The position numbers and the translations under genes were made by a program. Below, one piece after another: positions 26,448 through 35,883 of a DNA stretch of 64,000 bases (positions are counted from its first letter, which is position 1; every line of letters begins with the position of its first letter). The notes beneath the pieces are model-generated. The model saw only the letters and a list, made by a program, of their open reading frames with translations, was not told where the DNA came from and ran no database searches. Source of the stretch: Microvirga zambiensis WSM3693 (lineage in GTDB: Bacteria; Pseudomonadota; Alphaproteobacteria; Rhizobiales; Beijerinckiaceae); the NCBI RefSeq assembly GCF_016735695.1, contig NZ_JAERQD010000016.1:62001-126000 (forward strand). The letters are read 5' to 3'.

Positions 26448-27467
26448 ATGCACGTCGGTCGACAGTACAAAGTCAACGACTTCCTCGCCTGGACGAGGTG
26501 GGAGATCGGCTGGATCATCGCTTGGTCCCTTCTAGTGACTCTATTCTTGGCGGTGACAGGCTGGAGCTTTCTGACGGTGCCGGGGCCGATCCTGACAATC
26601 GTCGGGTCGGCGCTCGCGATCAGTCTCGCCTTCAAGAGCCAGCAATGCTACGCTCGCTTCAACGACGGTCTTATCCTGTCCGGACAGGTCAGTACCGCCA
26701 GTTTGGTCCTCGCCAATCGGTTGATGGTGACGATCGGCAATCGAGATGGTGGGCCGGAGCCGGGACTGCGGGAGATCTTCTATCGCCATTTTGCCTGGCT
26801 GACCGCGCTGCGCTTTTATCTGCGCGAAAAGAGAGCCTGGGAGAATACGTTCGACCGAGGGAATGTCAGCTATCTTGCCAGGCTTCCAAGTCCTGAGAGC
26901 AAATCCGTTCTCGATGATGAGCTGAACTCCTATCTCTCGGATGCCGAGCTGAAGAAGTTCAAGGCGTATCGCGGCGACAAGGAAGCCCTTCTCATTCAAT
27001 GGCAGTATGACGCCATCAAGGACCTCCATAGCAGAAGCCTGATCAGCGAACTGATTTTCACCGTGCTGGCCAGCGCGCTGGATGAGCTTCTTCGACTGCA
27101 AGGTGGCTTGAAGCGTGTCAAGAACTATCCGTATTCGCGCAACTATTATTCGATCGCCGTTATCGTGGTGAAGATTTTCGTCGCGATCATACCGTTCGGC
27201 CTCTTTCCCTACTCCCGGGAACTGGGCGAGCCGGCTGGGATCGCGGCCTGGACCGCATGGTTGAACGTTCCGCTCAGCGCGATTGTCGGCTGGATCTTTG
27301 TCGCAATGGAGAAGGTCGGCGAGAATTCCTCGAACCCCTTCGAAGGGAATGCCAACGATGTCCCGATTTCATCGATCGCGCGGCGGATAGAGATTGAGAT
27401 GAGGACTATGCTCGGCGAGCAGACCGACCTAAGACCAATCGAGGCAAAGGGCAGTATCCTGTTTTAG
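26448..27467 (+). CDS. Bestrophin-family anion channel
   Basis: 339 residues. The N-terminal two helices and the following SLAFKSQQCYARFNDG segment match bacterial bestrophins (normally FRTNTAYDRFWEGR at this point; here altered but equivalent). The middle carries long cytoplasmic helices, and two further membrane helices lie near 230-290, with IPFGLFPYSRELG close to the second pair. The C-terminal NPFEGNANDVPI matches the NPFG-x-D-x-N-D-LP-type family end. The start is 4 bp after the cytochrome b stop, so the two are almost certainly co-translated. Bacterial bestrophins conduct anions or, in some cases, cations. Confidence 0.88.
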   Translation: MHVGRQYKVNDFLAWTRWEIGWIIAWSLLVTLFLAVTGWSFLTVPGPILTIVGSALAISLAFKSQQCYARFNDGLILSGQVSTASLVLANRLMVTIGNRDGGPEPGLREIFYRHFAWLTALRFYLREKRAWENTFDRGNVSYLARLPSPESKSVLDDELNSYLSDAELKKFKAYRGDKEALLIQWQYDAIKDLHSRSLISELIFTVLASALDELLRLQGGLKRVKNYPYSRNYYSIAVIVVKIFVAIIPFGLFPYSRELGEPAGIAAWTAWLNVPLSAIVGWIFVAMEKVGENSSNPFEGNANDVPISSIARRIEIEMRTMLGEQTDLRPIEAKGSILF

Positions 27468-27477
27468 GGTTTTGCGC

Positions 27478-28671
27478 ATGATGCCACTTCGTCATACCAC
27501 CGCCTTTGACGACTGGACTCGCAAGGGGGAGGGGATCGCAGCGTGGTTGATCGGGCCGGCACGCCTGTCGGGCGATGCCTTGACAGTGACCTCTGGATTC
27601 GCGGAACAGTTGGTCGGAGCGGGCGTGCCGTTGCACAGGCTGCGCATCGCCATGCGCGTCGACAACCCGTTGCTGACCGCCTGGGGCATCATCTGGGAGC
27701 CGGAGACGGCGGCCGAACTTTTCACCATCAGCCAGGCCCTGCGCGATTCCCCCACCTACTTCGGCAGCCCGTCTCAGCATGTCATGGAGACTGGAACCTC
27801 TGTCCGATGGCGGCTCGACCGGCTTGAGCGTGATGATCACACGGTCCTGTATGAGTTGGCGAGCGCGGGTTTCACAGACTATCTCGCAGTCCCGGTCGCG
27901 TTCGGCAACGGGATCATCCAACCAGCAATGTTCGCGACGCGACATGACAGCGGTTTTGATGAGAGCCACATCGCATTGGTCAAGAGCCTATCCATTCCGC
28001 TTTCTGCTGCGTTGGAAGCGATCGCCATGCGCCGCTCAACGGCAAGCCTGCTCGCCACATTCCTGGGCGATGGCCCAGCCGCGAGCGTGCAGGCGGGCGC
28101 GATCCACCGCGGTGACATTATCGCGACGGAAGCAGCTATCCTGCTGACTGACATGCGCGGGTTCACGCCCCTCTCTCTCACTTTAGCGCCGTCACAGCTC
28201 CTGGCGATCTTGGGCCGCTATTTCGAGGCCGTCGCGGATGCGGTCCGGGCGGAAGGAGGCGACGTTCTCAAATTTCTGGGAGACGGAGTCCTGTCGATCT
28301 TTCGGGTGGAGGAGGGCGACCGCACGGCGGCGTGTGCGGCGGCTGTGCGCGCGGTTTCGCGGGCTAATGCAGTGGCTCGGGCCGAGGGTCTGCCCTCCTT
28401 CATGACGGCTCTGCATATGGGATCCGTGATGTACGGCAACATCGGCAGCCTTGACCGCCTGGACTTCACGGTGGTCGGGCCTGCGGTAAACATGATCAGC
28501 CGCCTGGAGGCAGTCGCCAAGGCGAGCGGAGAGCCGGTGGTTTGCTCCGAAGCCTTCGCCTCGGCTCTACCAGCAAAGTCCGCGCGAAGCATCGGCCAAT
28601 TCGAGCTCAAGGGAATGGATGGGCCGTATGAGGTATTCGCCCCGGAATTTGAACAGGTCAACCAGGCGTGA
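27478..28671 (+). CDS. Class III adenylate/guanylate cyclase with N-terminal sensor domain
   Basis: 397 residues. The catalytic domain (about 205-385) has both metal Asp residues (ILLTDMRGFT, FLGDGVLSIF), the substrate-selecting Lys (DVLKFLGDG) and the transition-state N/R pair (VGPAVNMISRLEA), so it should be active; the Lys favours ATP. The first 190 residues contain no membrane helix and look GAF-like (YLAVPVAFGNGIIQPAMFATR). ATG at 27478 lies 11 bp after the bestrophin stop. cAMP made here could act through a Crp-like protein, but no link is shown. Confidence 0.93.
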   Translation: MMPLRHTTAFDDWTRKGEGIAAWLIGPARLSGDALTVTSGFAEQLVGAGVPLHRLRIAMRVDNPLLTAWGIIWEPETAAELFTISQALRDSPTYFGSPSQHVMETGTSVRWRLDRLERDDHTVLYELASAGFTDYLAVPVAFGNGIIQPAMFATRHDSGFDESHIALVKSLSIPLSAALEAIAMRRSTASLLATFLGDGPAASVQAGAIHRGDIIATEAAILLTDMRGFTPLSLTLAPSQLLAILGRYFEAVADAVRAEGGDVLKFLGDGVLSIFRVEEGDRTAACAAAVRAVSRANAVARAEGLPSFMTALHMGSVMYGNIGSLDRLDFTVVGPAVNMISRLEAVAKASGEPVVCSEAFASALPAKSARSIGQFELKGMDGPYEVFAPEFEQVNQA

Positions 28672-28778
28672 AACCAGTCACTGCCGCCAGGATATATGTC
28701 TGTCTTCGACTGATATCATTTGACGGTGCTCTCGATCGCCGATTTGCATCGGAGGAGCGAAAGTGAGCTTGCTTTAGC

Positions 28779-28898
28779 TTATCCCACGACAAGATCGCCG
28801 ACCTCAGGGTGTCGGCTCACCCAGGCGGCCATGAACGAGCACCGAATGATCGCCTGACGCTCGGTCTCGAACAACAGAACGGCGACCCTTCGGATCAT
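28779..28898 (-). CDS. Small 39-residue protein with strong ribosome site
   Basis: Short frame reading MIRRVAVLLFETERQAIIR and ending AAWVSRHPEVGDLVVG. AAGGAG lies 6 nt before the ATG, one of the best sites in the window. The ATG overlaps the TGA of the upstream thioesterase remnant (ATGA). No family recognised and no clear membrane span. It could be a real microprotein or a leader-type gene left after decay of the region. Confidence 0.45.
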   Translation of the reverse strand: MIRRVAVLLFETERQAIIRCSFMAAWVSRHPEVGDLVVG

Positions 28899-29455
28899 TT
28901 CTCTCTCCTTTTCGTTGCTATTCGGTCTGGTGGGAAAATATAGCACGGAGGTGGCATGCGCAGACAGTTTGTAAGGAGCACTTCTGGTAGCCCCCGGACG
29001 AAAGAATGTGGCCCGCTCCGGCGCTTAGGAGCCGACTTTCCCTGAACGGTGGGAATGTAAAAGTATGACCCGTGCCGGACTATCGGCGACCAGCATGCAT
29101 GTGACCTTCGACTAGGCGGCAATGGACGGGAGCCGCTATCGATGGCGACGAACGTGAAGATCGCCTCGGTTAACTTGATCTGCTCGCCACCCTCACGCGA
29201 TCGGCGCCAGGCCTTGAGCTGGAACTTCATGGATGTGCGGACTGTTGAAATCAGGTCGGCGTACACCGAGACCTCGTCGCCGACCACGACGGTCACGCAG
29301 CGCTCGCGCGCCCGCCGGGCGGCGGCGTTGCCGGCCGCTAGGTCCATCTGCGACATCAGCCAGCCACGGAAAATGTCACCGGCGGGATTGGTGCTCGAGG
29401 GCATCGCGATTGTCCGAATGACAGGCTCTTTGTTCGTGCCGTTCTCTTCCGACAA
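28895..29455 (-). pseudogene. Degenerate acyl-CoA thioesterase (YciA/hot-dog type)
   Basis: The N-terminal 110 residues are clearly an acyl-CoA thioesterase: NPAGDIFRGWLMSQMDLAAG, then RCVTVVVGDEVSVYADL, TSMKFQLKAW and EAIFTFVAID. Two problems show. Between VTVV and VGDEVSV about a dozen residues that normally form a core strand (the DGMTFLSPVK-like segment) are missing. After the family's usual end the frame runs on into about 70 Arg/Pro-rich residues with no resemblance to the family. The start appears to be TTG at 29455. I take it as a decayed copy; a shortened active protein is unlikely. Confidence 0.65.
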
Positions 29456-29484
29456 GATCCTCCGAGGACACGCGTGTTTCTGAC

Positions 29485-30231
29485 CTAGGCCCGTGATCGG
29501 CGCCGTGGACCGCCACGGGTCTGCTGGTCAACGGATGCAAAGGCCATGGCCTCCGCCCTGCGTTCGCCGGCGCTGCGGATGTGCCGCCGCATCATGATTT
29601 CCGCCAGCTCCGGATCCCGGTCCTGAATCGCGTCAAGGATACGCTTGTGCTCGACAAGCGCGCGGGTTCTCAGAGCAATGCTGTCGCTGCGGCTGCGGTA
29701 GAGCCTCAGGAGCGGGTAGAATTGATTGCAGAGATACTCGATGAGGAGCGGATTTCCACTCGCCCGTGCGATCCGGAAATGAAAATCCCGGTCAGCGGCA
29801 CCTAACGCATTGTGAACGCCTGGCTGAAGCCCAGCGATTTCCGCTTCGTGGCGGCGCACACCCTCGGCAAGCGCCTCGATGTCCTCCGCACTCATGCTCC
29901 GCGCCGCTTCGCGGGCGGCAAGGCCCTCGAGGACCTCGCGCACGCCATAGATCGATTGCAGCATCTCGGCTGTCGCCTCGACCACCCGCGGGCCCTGGTT
30001 CGGAACGCGGGTGATCAGATGGCGCTCTTGCAGCCGGTGCAAGGCCTCGCGCAGGGGCCCGCGGCTGACGCCATAGCGCTGGGCAAGCGCCGGCTCGCTG
30101 ATCTTCGATCCGAGCGGCAGCTCGCCCTGGAGAATGGCGTCAGTCAGGCGATGGAAAAGCTGCTCGGCCAGCGTCTGGCTCGCTTCCGCGGCATCACTGA
30201 CAGGGGTCAGACGAGTTTCAGAACCATCCAT
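29485..30231 (-). CDS. GntR/FCD-family transcriptional regulator
   Basis: About 248 residues. N-terminal winged HTH (LTDAILQGELPLGSKISEPA, YGVSRGPLREALHRLQ) and C-terminal FCD ligand domain with metal-type residues (D-x3-H as RDFHFRIA, later H in EHKRILDAI and MRRHI). The frame is open upstream to 30384; I prefer the ATG at 30231 (AAGG about 10 nt upstream), as the preceding residues look non-coding. It lies at the distal end of the minus-strand Tct operon and opposite the malonate genes, so it is the likely MatR-type regulator, responding to malonate or a related acid and binding the inverted repeat at 33556-33625. Confidence 0.9.
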   Translation of the reverse strand: MDGSETRLTPVSDAAEASQTLAEQLFHRLTDAILQGELPLGSKISEPALAQRYGVSRGPLREALHRLQERHLITRVPNQGPRVVEATAEMLQSIYGVREVLEGLAAREAARSMSAEDIEALAEGVRRHEAEIAGLQPGVHNALGAADRDFHFRIARASGNPLLIEYLCNQFYPLLRLYRSRSDSIALRTRALVEHKRILDAIQDRDPELAEIMMRRHIRSAGERRAEAMAFASVDQQTRGGPRRRSRA

Positions 30232-30430
30232 AACTTTCGAACCTTGCCGTTCCATCGCGTTGGGCATCTTCGGCTCGAAGACGGGAACGAACAAGCCCAA
30301 TCCCGAACATCGACCTAAAGTCCGGGGCGGTGGAAGCCCGGTTGCCGAAAGGCATGGCTCCCGTCCGCCCCGAATGGTCAGCACTTAGACCGATGGCGGC
30401 GGGCGGTCCAGGTCCGCCTGCCGCGAAGCA

Positions 30431-31399
30431 TCACTGCGTGGCGAGACCGAGCTCGGTCAGGATTTCCCTGGCCTGGCGTGTCTCGTCGGCGATGAAGGCC
30501 TGGTAGGGCTGTTCGGGCAGGTACAGGTCGAGCCAGCCGCGATCGTTGAGGATCTTCTTCCAGTGGGCTGACTTGACGAGCTTGGCGAACAGGTCGGCCA
30601 GGGCGTTCGCCGACTTGTCATCGAGGCTCTTGTGGACGGAAACACCGCGCCAGTTGGCGAACACGACGTCGTAACCGAGTTCACGTAGGGTCGGTGCGTC
30701 TACGTCGGGCAGCCGCTCGGGCGAGGCGACCGCAAGCAGTCGCAGCTTCTTCGCCTCGATCTGCGTCTTGAAGTCCTGCAATCCACCGCCGACCACGGTC
30801 GCCTGTCCGTTCAGTGCCGACACGACGACCTCGCCTGTGTTCGGGTGTGGGATGAAGTTGACCTGCTTCGGCGTCATGCCGGCGATCTTCGCAAGCCGGG
30901 CAAAGAAGATGTTCTCGGTCGATCCCGGTGAGCCGCCGCCCCAGGCGACCGAGCCGGGATTGGCCTTGAAGCGCGCCATCAGATCCTTGAAGTCCTTGAC
31001 ATCGGAATCATGGCGGACGGCGATCACCTCGTACTCGCCCGCGAGCCGGGCGAGAGGACGGACATCGGCCAGGGTGACCGGGGTCTTGTTCGTGAGCGGG
31101 AAGAAGACCGTACCTGCACCCTGCACGACGACGGCATTCCTGTTGCCTTCCTTCGTGGTCACGAATTGCGAGATCGCGATCATGCCGCCGCCGCCCGGCA
31201 CGTTGTTGACCTTGACGGCATTGATCCCCTCGGCCCGCAGCGCTTCCTCGATCCCGCGCGCCGCCTGGTCGAGCCCGCTGCCGGGGCCGCCAGGCACGGT
31301 GATGTCGAGGGAGCGGATCGTCTGTGCTTGGGCCGGTGCAACGGCGAGAAGGAATGCGGCCGCAAGTGCCGTGAGCGCCGTCCGTCGAGTGAAAGTCAT
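30431..31399 (-). CDS. tctC: Bug/TctC-type periplasmic solute-binding protein
   Basis: 322 residues. Signal peptide TALAAAFLLAVAPAQAQT. The Bug-family pattern follows: DITVPGGPGSGLDQAARGI near the start, VNNVPGGGGMIA, VAWGGGSPGSTENIFFARLA and FIPHPNTGEVVVSALNGQ. These proteins bind carboxylates in the periplasm for tripartite tricarboxylate transporters. A strong GGGAGGA site precedes the ATG. It is the third gene of the tctB-tctA-tctC order. Given the linked malonate genes, malonate or a close dicarboxylate is the probable ligand. Confidence 0.93.
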   Translation of the reverse strand: MTFTRRTALTALAAAFLLAVAPAQAQTIRSLDITVPGGPGSGLDQAARGIEEALRAEGINAVKVNNVPGGGGMIAISQFVTTKEGNRNAVVVQGAGTVFFPLTNKTPVTLADVRPLARLAGEYEVIAVRHDSDVKDFKDLMARFKANPGSVAWGGGSPGSTENIFFARLAKIAGMTPKQVNFIPHPNTGEVVVSALNGQATVVGGGLQDFKTQIEAKKLRLLAVASPERLPDVDAPTLRELGYDVVFANWRGVSVHKSLDDKSANALADLFAKLVKSAHWKKILNDRGWLDLYLPEQPYQAFIADETRQAREILTELGLATQ

Positions 31400-31448
31400 C
31401 TTATCCTCCCAGTGATGGTGATTGTTGAAAGATCGCGCGGTGTGGGCG

Positions 31449-32975
31449 TTATCGGGTCATACCCACCGCGGATTGGGGCTTTGGCTTTCTCAGGCTGGAA
31501 ATGATCGGGGTCGCGACGAAGGCGAGCGCCACCAGAAGGAAGAAAGCCGAGACCGGGTGCGTGACGAAGACCGTCCAGTCGCCCTGGCTGATGGCCAGCG
31601 AGCGCCGCAACTGCTGCTCGATGAGCGGCCCGAGGATCAGTCCCAACACGCACGGGACGATCGGCACCCCGATAACCCGCATAATGAAGCCGACCATGCC
31701 GATGATCCACAGGATCACGAGATCGACCGCGTTGCCGTTGAGGCTGTAGACGCCTAGCGACGACAGCACGAGAATGCCGCCATAAAGCCAGGGCTTCGGC
31801 AGCGAGAGCAGCCGCACCCAGACGCCGACCATGGGCAGGTTGAGGACGAGCAGGAAGACGTTGCCGATGTAGAGGCTCGCGATCAGCCCCCAGATCAGGC
31901 TCGAGTTCGATTCGAACAGCAGCGGACCGGGGCGCAGGCCATATTGCTGGAAGGCCGCAAGCATCACTGCGGCGGTGCTCGATGTGGGCAGGCCCAGTGC
32001 CAGCAGCGGCGACAGGGCGCCGGCCGCCGATGCATTGTTGGCGGCCTCGGGACCGGCCACACCCTCGATCGCGCCGAGGCCGAACTCCTCCGGCTTCTTG
32101 CTGAGCTTTTTCTCGAGCGTATAGGACAGGACGGTCGGAATCTCGCTGCCGCCCGCCGGGATGGCGCCGATGGGGAAGCCTATCAGCGCGCCGCGCAGCC
32201 ACGGCTTCCACGACCGGCTCCAATCCTCGCGGCTCATCCAGAATGAGCCCCGCAGCTTGTGCATGCTGTCGGCCTTTCCGCCGTCGGTCGCCGCCATGTA
32301 GAGAGTCTCGCCGATGGCGAAGAGCCCGACAGCCACGACGACCGTATCGATGCCGTCGAGCAGCTCCGGAACGCCGAAGGCGAAGCGGGCTTGTCCGGTC
32401 TGGGGATCGAGGCCTACCGTGCCGAGAAGCAGCCCGAAGAACAGCGAGGCGATCCCGAAGGCTATCGATCCACCCCCCGTCGGGTTGCTCAGCATGGTTG
32501 TGACGGTTGCAAGCGACAGAACCATCAGGGCGAAGTAGTCGGGTGCCGTCAGCTTGAGCGCGATCTCGACGAGAAGCGGGGCGGCGAAGGTCAGCCCGAT
32601 CGTGCCGATCGTGCCGGCGACGAACGAGCCGATCGCGGCCGTCGCCAGCGCCTGGGCGCCGCGGCCCCTGCGCGCCATGGCGTTCCCGTCGACGGCCGTC
32701 ATCATCGACCCGGCCTCGCCGGGCGTGTTCAAGAGGATGGAGGTTGTCGAGCCGCCATATTGTGCACCGTAGTAGATGCCGGCGAACATGATGAAAGCGG
32801 AGACCGGCGGCAGGCCCACGGTCAGGGGCATCAGGATCGCGACCGTGGTCGCCGGACCGATCCCGGGCAGCACGCCGATCGCGGTCCCGAGGGTCACGCC
32901 GATGATGGACCAGATGAGATTACCCGGCGTGAGCGCGACGGCAAAACCTTGGGCAAGTAACGTGAGTGTTTCCAT
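31449..32975 (-). CDS. tctA: TctA-family large transport subunit
   Basis: 508 residues with about 11-12 membrane helices. The family landmarks are present: [56 protein letters not shown] and [13 protein letters not shown] used ATG at 32975, just 13 bp after the TctB stop, rather than the longer open frame (start 33044), which would overlap TctB. It forms the channel-like subunit of a secondary tripartite tricarboxylate transporter driven by an ion gradient. Confidence 0.94.
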   Translation of the reverse strand: METLTLLAQGFAVALTPGNLIWSIIGVTLGTAIGVLPGIGPATTVAILMPLTVGLPPVSAFIMFAGIYYGAQYGGSTTSILLNTPGEAGSMMTAVDGNAMARRGRGAQALATAAIGSFVAGTIGTIGLTFAAPLLVEIALKLTAPDYFALMVLSLATVTTMLSNPTGGGSIAFGIASLFFGLLLGTVGLDPQTGQARFAFGVPELLDGIDTVVVAVGLFAIGETLYMAATDGGKADSMHKLRGSFWMSREDWSRSWKPWLRGALIGFPIGAIPAGGSEIPTVLSYTLEKKLSKKPEEFGLGAIEGVAGPEAANNASAAGALSPLLALGLPTSSTAAVMLAAFQQYGLRPGPLLFESNSSLIWGLIASLYIGNVFLLVLNLPMVGVWVRLLSLPKPWLYGGILVLSSLGVYSLNGNAVDLVILWIIGMVGFIMRVIGVPIVPCVLGLILGPLIEQQLRRSLAISQGDWTVFVTHPVSAFFLLVALAFVATPIISSLRKPKPQSAVGMTR

Positions 32976-32988
32976 CACCTGGCTTCCA

Positions 32989-33468
32989 TCATTGGTCGCT
33001 CTGGAATAGCGGTTCCAGCGGCCCGAGCGGCAGATCGATCCCAAGGCCGAGAGTGAAGACCAGCAGGATCACGGTGGCCAGGACGAGGCCGGTGAGCGCG
33101 TTCGATAGGATGCGGCGGTCGCCGAACGCGTAGGTTCCGGCCACGAACACGGTCGCTACGACGGGGATCCAGCCGAGGCGCGAGATCAGGGCGGCCTCCA
33201 GCAACAGCGCTGCCGAAATGAGGCCCACGGGCCAAAGGTTGAGCTTCGGCTGATCGGGCAGGTCTTCCAGCGATGCACGTCTCGCGCTGATCACGCTTGC
33301 GATGCCAGACAGCACGAGGCCGACGCCGATCAGGTTGGAGAACATGGCCGGTCCGACCACGTCGTAAGTGAATCCGGTCTTGATCTGTTGCGAAGCCACG
33401 ACGGCCGCCACGCCGAGCGCGGCGACGGCGGAGCCGAATAAAGTCCCGGGCAGTCGATGTGCCGACAT
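32989..33468 (-). CDS. tctB: TctB-family small transport subunit
   Basis: About 159 residues with four predicted membrane helices ([65 protein letters not shown]), the normal size and layout for TctB. ATG at 33468 has AAGGAG 6-7 nt upstream; the frame continues 32 codons further without a good start. First gene of the transport operon; its promoter lies in the divergent region with the 12-bp inverted repeats. Confidence 0.9.
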   Translation of the reverse strand: MSAHRLPGTLFGSAVAALGVAAVVASQQIKTGFTYDVVGPAMFSNLIGVGLVLSGIASVISARRASLEDLPDQPKLNLWPVGLISAALLLEAALISRLGWIPVVATVFVAGTYAFGDRRILSNALTGLVLATVILLVFTLGLGIDLPLGPLEPLFQSDQ

Positions 33469-33555
33469 TGGTTCTCCTTCCCATCCCTGCTGATACGGGC
33501 CGGTCGTTGAAAGTAATGCCGGCGGTTGCTCGGAAACTATCGAGACGAATGAGAT

Positions 33556-33625
33556 TGTCAACACATTTGAAGCTTAGCAACCCATAAACTGTCTAAATTG
33601 AGAAAATTACACTAATGTGTTGACA
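33556..33625. promoter_or_regulatory. Divergent promoter region with paired GntR-type operators
   Basis: TGTCAACACATT (33556-33567) and its exact reverse complement AATGTGTTGACA (33614-33625) flank 46 bp of AT-rich DNA between the Tct operon and the PEP-mutase/mat operon. Each carries the GT-x-AC type core (GTCAAC) expected for GntR/FCD proteins. The right copy extends to a perfect TGTGT-TG-ACACA palindrome. The layout fits looping or paired repression of both operons by the linked GntR protein. Confidence 0.65.
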
Positions 33626-33691
33626 CATAGTTTGGTCTTGGGTTTTTTGGTGCCAAGCCAAATCGGTCATCAAACGTGAGGGAGTTCGTCC

Positions 33692-34657
33692 ATGCATCTC
33701 AGGCCCAAGGTCGTCGAAGGCCGTATGAGCGCGGAACTGCGGCGGCAGCTTCGAGAGGAGGCCCATCCGATCTGCGCGATCTCCGGCGCAACGCCGCATC
33801 ATGCCCAGTTGGCGGAAGCCGCCGGGTTCAGCCTGTTCTTCCACTCGGGCTCGCAGGCAGCCGCGACGATACTCGGCCTGCCGGATGCCGGGCTGATGAC
33901 GCTGACGGAAGCAACGGACAACATCCGGCGCATCTGCCAGTCCGTCTCGATTCCGGTGGTCGCGGACTGTGAGACAGGCTTCGGGAACGTCATCAACACG
34001 ACACGGGCCGTACACGAGTTCATCACCGCCGGCGTCGCAGGCTTCTTCCTCGAGGATCAGGTCTTCCCGAAACGCTGCGGCTTCACGGCAGGGGTCGAGG
34101 TGGTTCCGATCCCCGAGGCCGTCGGCAAGTACCGTGCGGCTGTGGCCGAGCGCGACAAACTCGATCCCGACGTGGTCGTCATCGCCCGCACCGACTCCAG
34201 GGCCGCCGTTGGTGGAAGTGTCGACGAGGTGCTTCGGCGCTGCGAGGCCTACCTGACAGCTGGCGTCGACATGCTGATGGTCGTGGCGCTCCAGACGCGC
34301 GAGGAGATGCGCAGGGTCATGGAAGCGTTTCCGGGCACGCCCATCTACATCAATGCGGGCGCGGTCCGACCCCTGGTGACGCATGCCGAGTACACGGAGA
34401 TCGGGGTCGCGACCTACAACATCTCGGTGGCCAAGGTCGCGCAGATCATGATGGAGCGCTTCCTGGACGAGTGTCGGCAGCGGGGTGCGGATGCGTTCAA
34501 CGACTTCATGGCATCGGAAACGGCGACGGGCCGCTCGACCCTGGGCTACCTGAGCCTGACCGGTTTCCCGGCCGTAGTGGAGATCGAGCGCGCCTTCCTG
34601 CCCGCCGAAGCGATGGCGAAGTACGACACGTCGCTCGCGGATTACGATCCGCGATGA
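33692..34657 (+). CDS. Isocitrate lyase/PEP mutase family enzyme
   Basis: 321 residues, a TIM barrel of the ICL/PEPM superfamily: ADCETGFGNVINTTRAV (metal-binding Asp) and FFLEDQVFPKRCG. The active-site loop normally reads K[KR]CGH; here it is KRCGF, with His replaced by Phe, while the Cys is kept. GGGAG precedes the ATG. Relatives cleave 2-methylisocitrate, 2,3-dimethylmalate or oxaloacetate-type acids, or make C-P bonds; the exact reaction is unknown. It is first in the plus-strand operon with malonate genes, so it probably handles a dicarboxylate linked to malonate supply. Confidence 0.88.
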   Translation: MHLRPKVVEGRMSAELRRQLREEAHPICAISGATPHHAQLAEAAGFSLFFHSGSQAAATILGLPDAGLMTLTEATDNIRRICQSVSIPVVADCETGFGNVINTTRAVHEFITAGVAGFFLEDQVFPKRCGFTAGVEVVPIPEAVGKYRAAVAERDKLDPDVVVIARTDSRAAVGGSVDEVLRRCEAYLTAGVDMLMVVALQTREEMRRVMEAFPGTPIYINAGAVRPLVTHAEYTEIGVATYNISVAKVAQIMMERFLDECRQRGADAFNDFMASETATGRSTLGYLSLTGFPAVVEIERAFLPAEAMAKYDTSLADYDPR

Positions 34658-34764
34658 TGCCGGCTTTGCGGGAACCGCGCGGCTTTGACGTCGAGGGCTT
34701 GATCGGAATGGCCGCGTAGCCGATTGGTTCGAACTCGGCTCTCTCGCTGCGGGGGGAGCGGCGT

Positions 34765-35883
34765 ATGGATATTCACCATTCGAAGCTGTCCAAGTCGGGG
34801 AGCAGTCGTCCAAGGATGTTGAGCGAACTTGCCAGCAGCACCACCGCCCGGGCCCTTTTCGGCCTTGCCTCAGGATGCGCGGGTGGAGTCGTTTTCAAGG
34901 AACTGGGCCTCCCGCTGCCATGGACACTTGGATCGCTGACGGCCGCAGCCGTGATCGCCATCGCCGGACTTGACTGGAAGTTGCCGGGTGCCGCCCGCAA
35001 CGCCGCCCGCCCGATCATCGGCGTCATGGCCGGCAGCGCCTTCACCGCCGAGGTTGCGCGCTCGATGGTGCATTGGTGGGAAGCCGTTCTCCCTCTGGTC
35101 TCGTTCCTCGTGCTCATCATCCTGGCTGGCCGGGCGTACTTCACCCGCTTCTGCGGCTTCGACAAGACAACAGCCTTCTTTGCTTCGACACCCGGAGGAT
35201 TGAGTGAGCTGACGCTGCTTGGAGCGCAATATGGCGGGAATATCCGCCAACTCGTTCTCATCCATTCCACTAGGATCATCACGGTCGTCTTCCTGGTGCC
35301 GTTCGTCGTCCGCCTCCTCTTTGATCTGGAGGGTGGAGGGAGGATGAGGCCCGTTCACGTATCGGATGTGCTTTCCGCCTCTGACTGGCTGATCCTGCTG
35401 GGATGCGCCGGCCTTGGCTACGTCATCGGACTTCCTCTCAAGATGGTCGGCGGTGTCATGGTCATGCCATTGATTCTGAGTGCGATCGTCCATGGCACTG
35501 GCCTGACGCAACTTCCTCCACCACCTTGGCTCGTCGCACTCGTGCAGGTGGTCATCGGCTGCGTCGCAGGTTCCCGCTTCGCCGGCATTCAATGGCACGA
35601 GGTCCGCACCTCTGTCGTTCAGGGGCTTGTCTGGACGGCGATCATGCTGCTGGCGGCTCTCGCTGCGGCCGTCCTGTGCGCGACGTTCGTCGACGCGTCC
35701 GTGCCGGCCCTTCTTCTCGCCTTTGCGCCCGGTGGTATCGCCGAAATGACAATCGTGGCTTTTGCCATGGGCATCGAGGTCGCTTTCGTCGTCTGCTGCC
35801 ACGTCTTCCGGTCGATCTTCCTCGTTGCCGTGGCACCGGCGCTATATCGCGGATTGCACAAGGTAAACGGAGATCAAGCATGA
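34765..35883 (+). CDS. AbrB-like polytopic membrane protein
   Basis: 372 residues with about ten hydrophobic helices in two similar halves, each with the family pattern (first half LPWTLGSLTAA and STPGGLSELTLLGAQYGG; second half FAPGGIAEMTIVAFAMGIE). This is the COG3180-type 'AbrB' family, often mis-named a regulator or ammonia monooxygenase; the sequence shows a membrane protein, probably a transporter. ATG at 34765 follows GGGGAG. Its stop overlaps the ATG of the malonyl-CoA decarboxylase gene (ATGA), so a role in malonate uptake or export is likely. Confidence 0.85.
   Translation: MDIHHSKLSKSGSSRPRMLSELASSTTARALFGLASGCAGGVVFKELGLPLPWTLGSLTAAAVIAIAGLDWKLPGAARNAARPIIGVMAGSAFTAEVARSMVHWWEAVLPLVSFLVLIILAGRAYFTRFCGFDKTTAFFASTPGGLSELTLLGAQYGGNIRQLVLIHSTRIITVVFLVPFVVRLLFDLEGGGRMRPVHVSDVLSASDWLILLGCAGLGYVIGLPLKMVGGVMVMPLILSAIVHGTGLTQLPPPPWLVALVQVVIGCVAGSRFAGIQWHEVRTSVVQGLVWTAIMLLAALAAAVLCATFVDASVPALLLAFAPGGIAEMTIVAFAMGIEVAFVVCCHVFRSIFLVAVAPALYRGLHKVNGDQA

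Noticed and set aside
34655..34719. Micro-frame overlapping the stop of the PEP-mutase-family gene
   Set aside because: Only about 21 codons, no ribosome site of its own; likely chance.
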